Assembly: GCA_027030285.1 (NCBI GenBank)
Contig: JALVFC010000006.1
Location: forward strand, 1-6,047
Reading direction: 5' to 3'
Length of the DNA stretch: 6,047 nt
From: Thiotrichaceae bacterium
GTDB lineage: Bacteria; Pseudomonadota; Gammaproteobacteria; Thiotrichales; Thiotrichaceae
Both the position numbers and the translations under genes were made by a program. The notes under the pieces were generated by a model. That model searched no databases, was not told the origin of the DNA, and was given only the letters and a program-made list of their open reading frames with translations. This document shows positions 5,871 through 6,047 of the stretch, one piece after another (the first letter of the stretch is position 1; each line of letters starts with the position of its first letter).

Positions 5871-6047
5871 CTATATTTCAATATGATAGCAGGGAATATA
5901 CTCAGAGCCTGGCAACTTCATACGTTGCTGTTTAACAAAGCTCTGCAGGAGTGTATCCATTCTCCGCATAATATCCTTGTCCCCTTTTAATTGAAACAAG
6001 CCATGCTTTTCAATTGCCTGGATACCTTCATTTTTGACATTACCATA
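5871..6047 (-). CDS. C-terminal part of an unrecognised protein (cut by window edge)
   Basis: The minus strand is open from base 6047 down to a TAG at 5873-5871, giving 58 codons with no start in view, which is why a start-based ORF search misses it. The product includes VKNEGIQAIEKHGLFQLKGD, then MRRMDTLLQSFVKQQRMKLP and ends GSEYIPCYHIEI. Composition is that of a soluble protein, with a likely amphipathic helix (DIMRRMDTLLQSFVKQQ). I do not recognise the family. It lies 32 bases upstream of the FKBP gene in the same direction, so the two may share a transcript. Coding status rests on the open frame, the protein-like composition and the clean junction with the next ribosome binding site. Confidence 0.6.
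   Translation of the reverse strand, partial: YGNVKNEGIQAIEKHGLFQLKGDKDIMRRMDTLLQSFVKQQRMKLPGSEYIPCYHIEI

Overview
The window looks like chromosomal DNA of a proteobacterium, most likely gamma or beta. RecQ and the FKBP-type isomerase have proteobacterial features, and the palindromic GTAGCC(C/T)GGAT..TCCGGG repeats are of a kind I recall from those groups. I cannot name a genus. The intact neighbouring genes are near 50% G+C where I counted by hand; the lone membrane-protein gene is visibly more A/T-rich.

Layout: (1) Bases 1-168, minus strand, hold the start of an unrecognised gene with a signal peptide, cut by the window edge. (2) A 185-base divergent intergenic region separates it from recQ. 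(3) recQ (354-2564, plus) encodes a long RecQ helicase with a full helicase core, Zn-binding RQC region, HRDC domain and an extra C-terminal helix-turn-helix-like domain. (4) Overlapping it by 8 bases is a DUF1343/NamZ-family gene (2557-3777), a putative exo-beta-N-acetylmuramidase without a signal peptide. (5) From 3773 to about 5330 is a patchwork: an 80-base inverted-repeat element whose first base triplets supply the stop codon of the NamZ-like gene; a roughly 90-base remnant of an Abi_2 (AbiD/AbiF-type abortive infection) gene; a frameshifted C-terminal fragment of an aldo/keto reductase gene on the other strand; an intact gene for an unrecognised six-helix membrane protein; and another copy of the palindromic repeat. 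(6) Bases 5356-5838, minus strand, encode a lipoprotein FKBP-type peptidyl-prolyl isomerase. Just upstream of it in the same direction is the 3' end of a further gene (5871-6047) that runs off the window.

The two ends look like ordinary housekeeping chromosome: recQ with its overlapping partner, and the FKBP gene in a probable operon. The middle reads as a site of repeated insertion and decay, with three gene fragments or genes of different origin meeting within a base or a few bases of one another. I see no complete new defence or mobile system; the Abi_2 scrap is the only defence-related trace.
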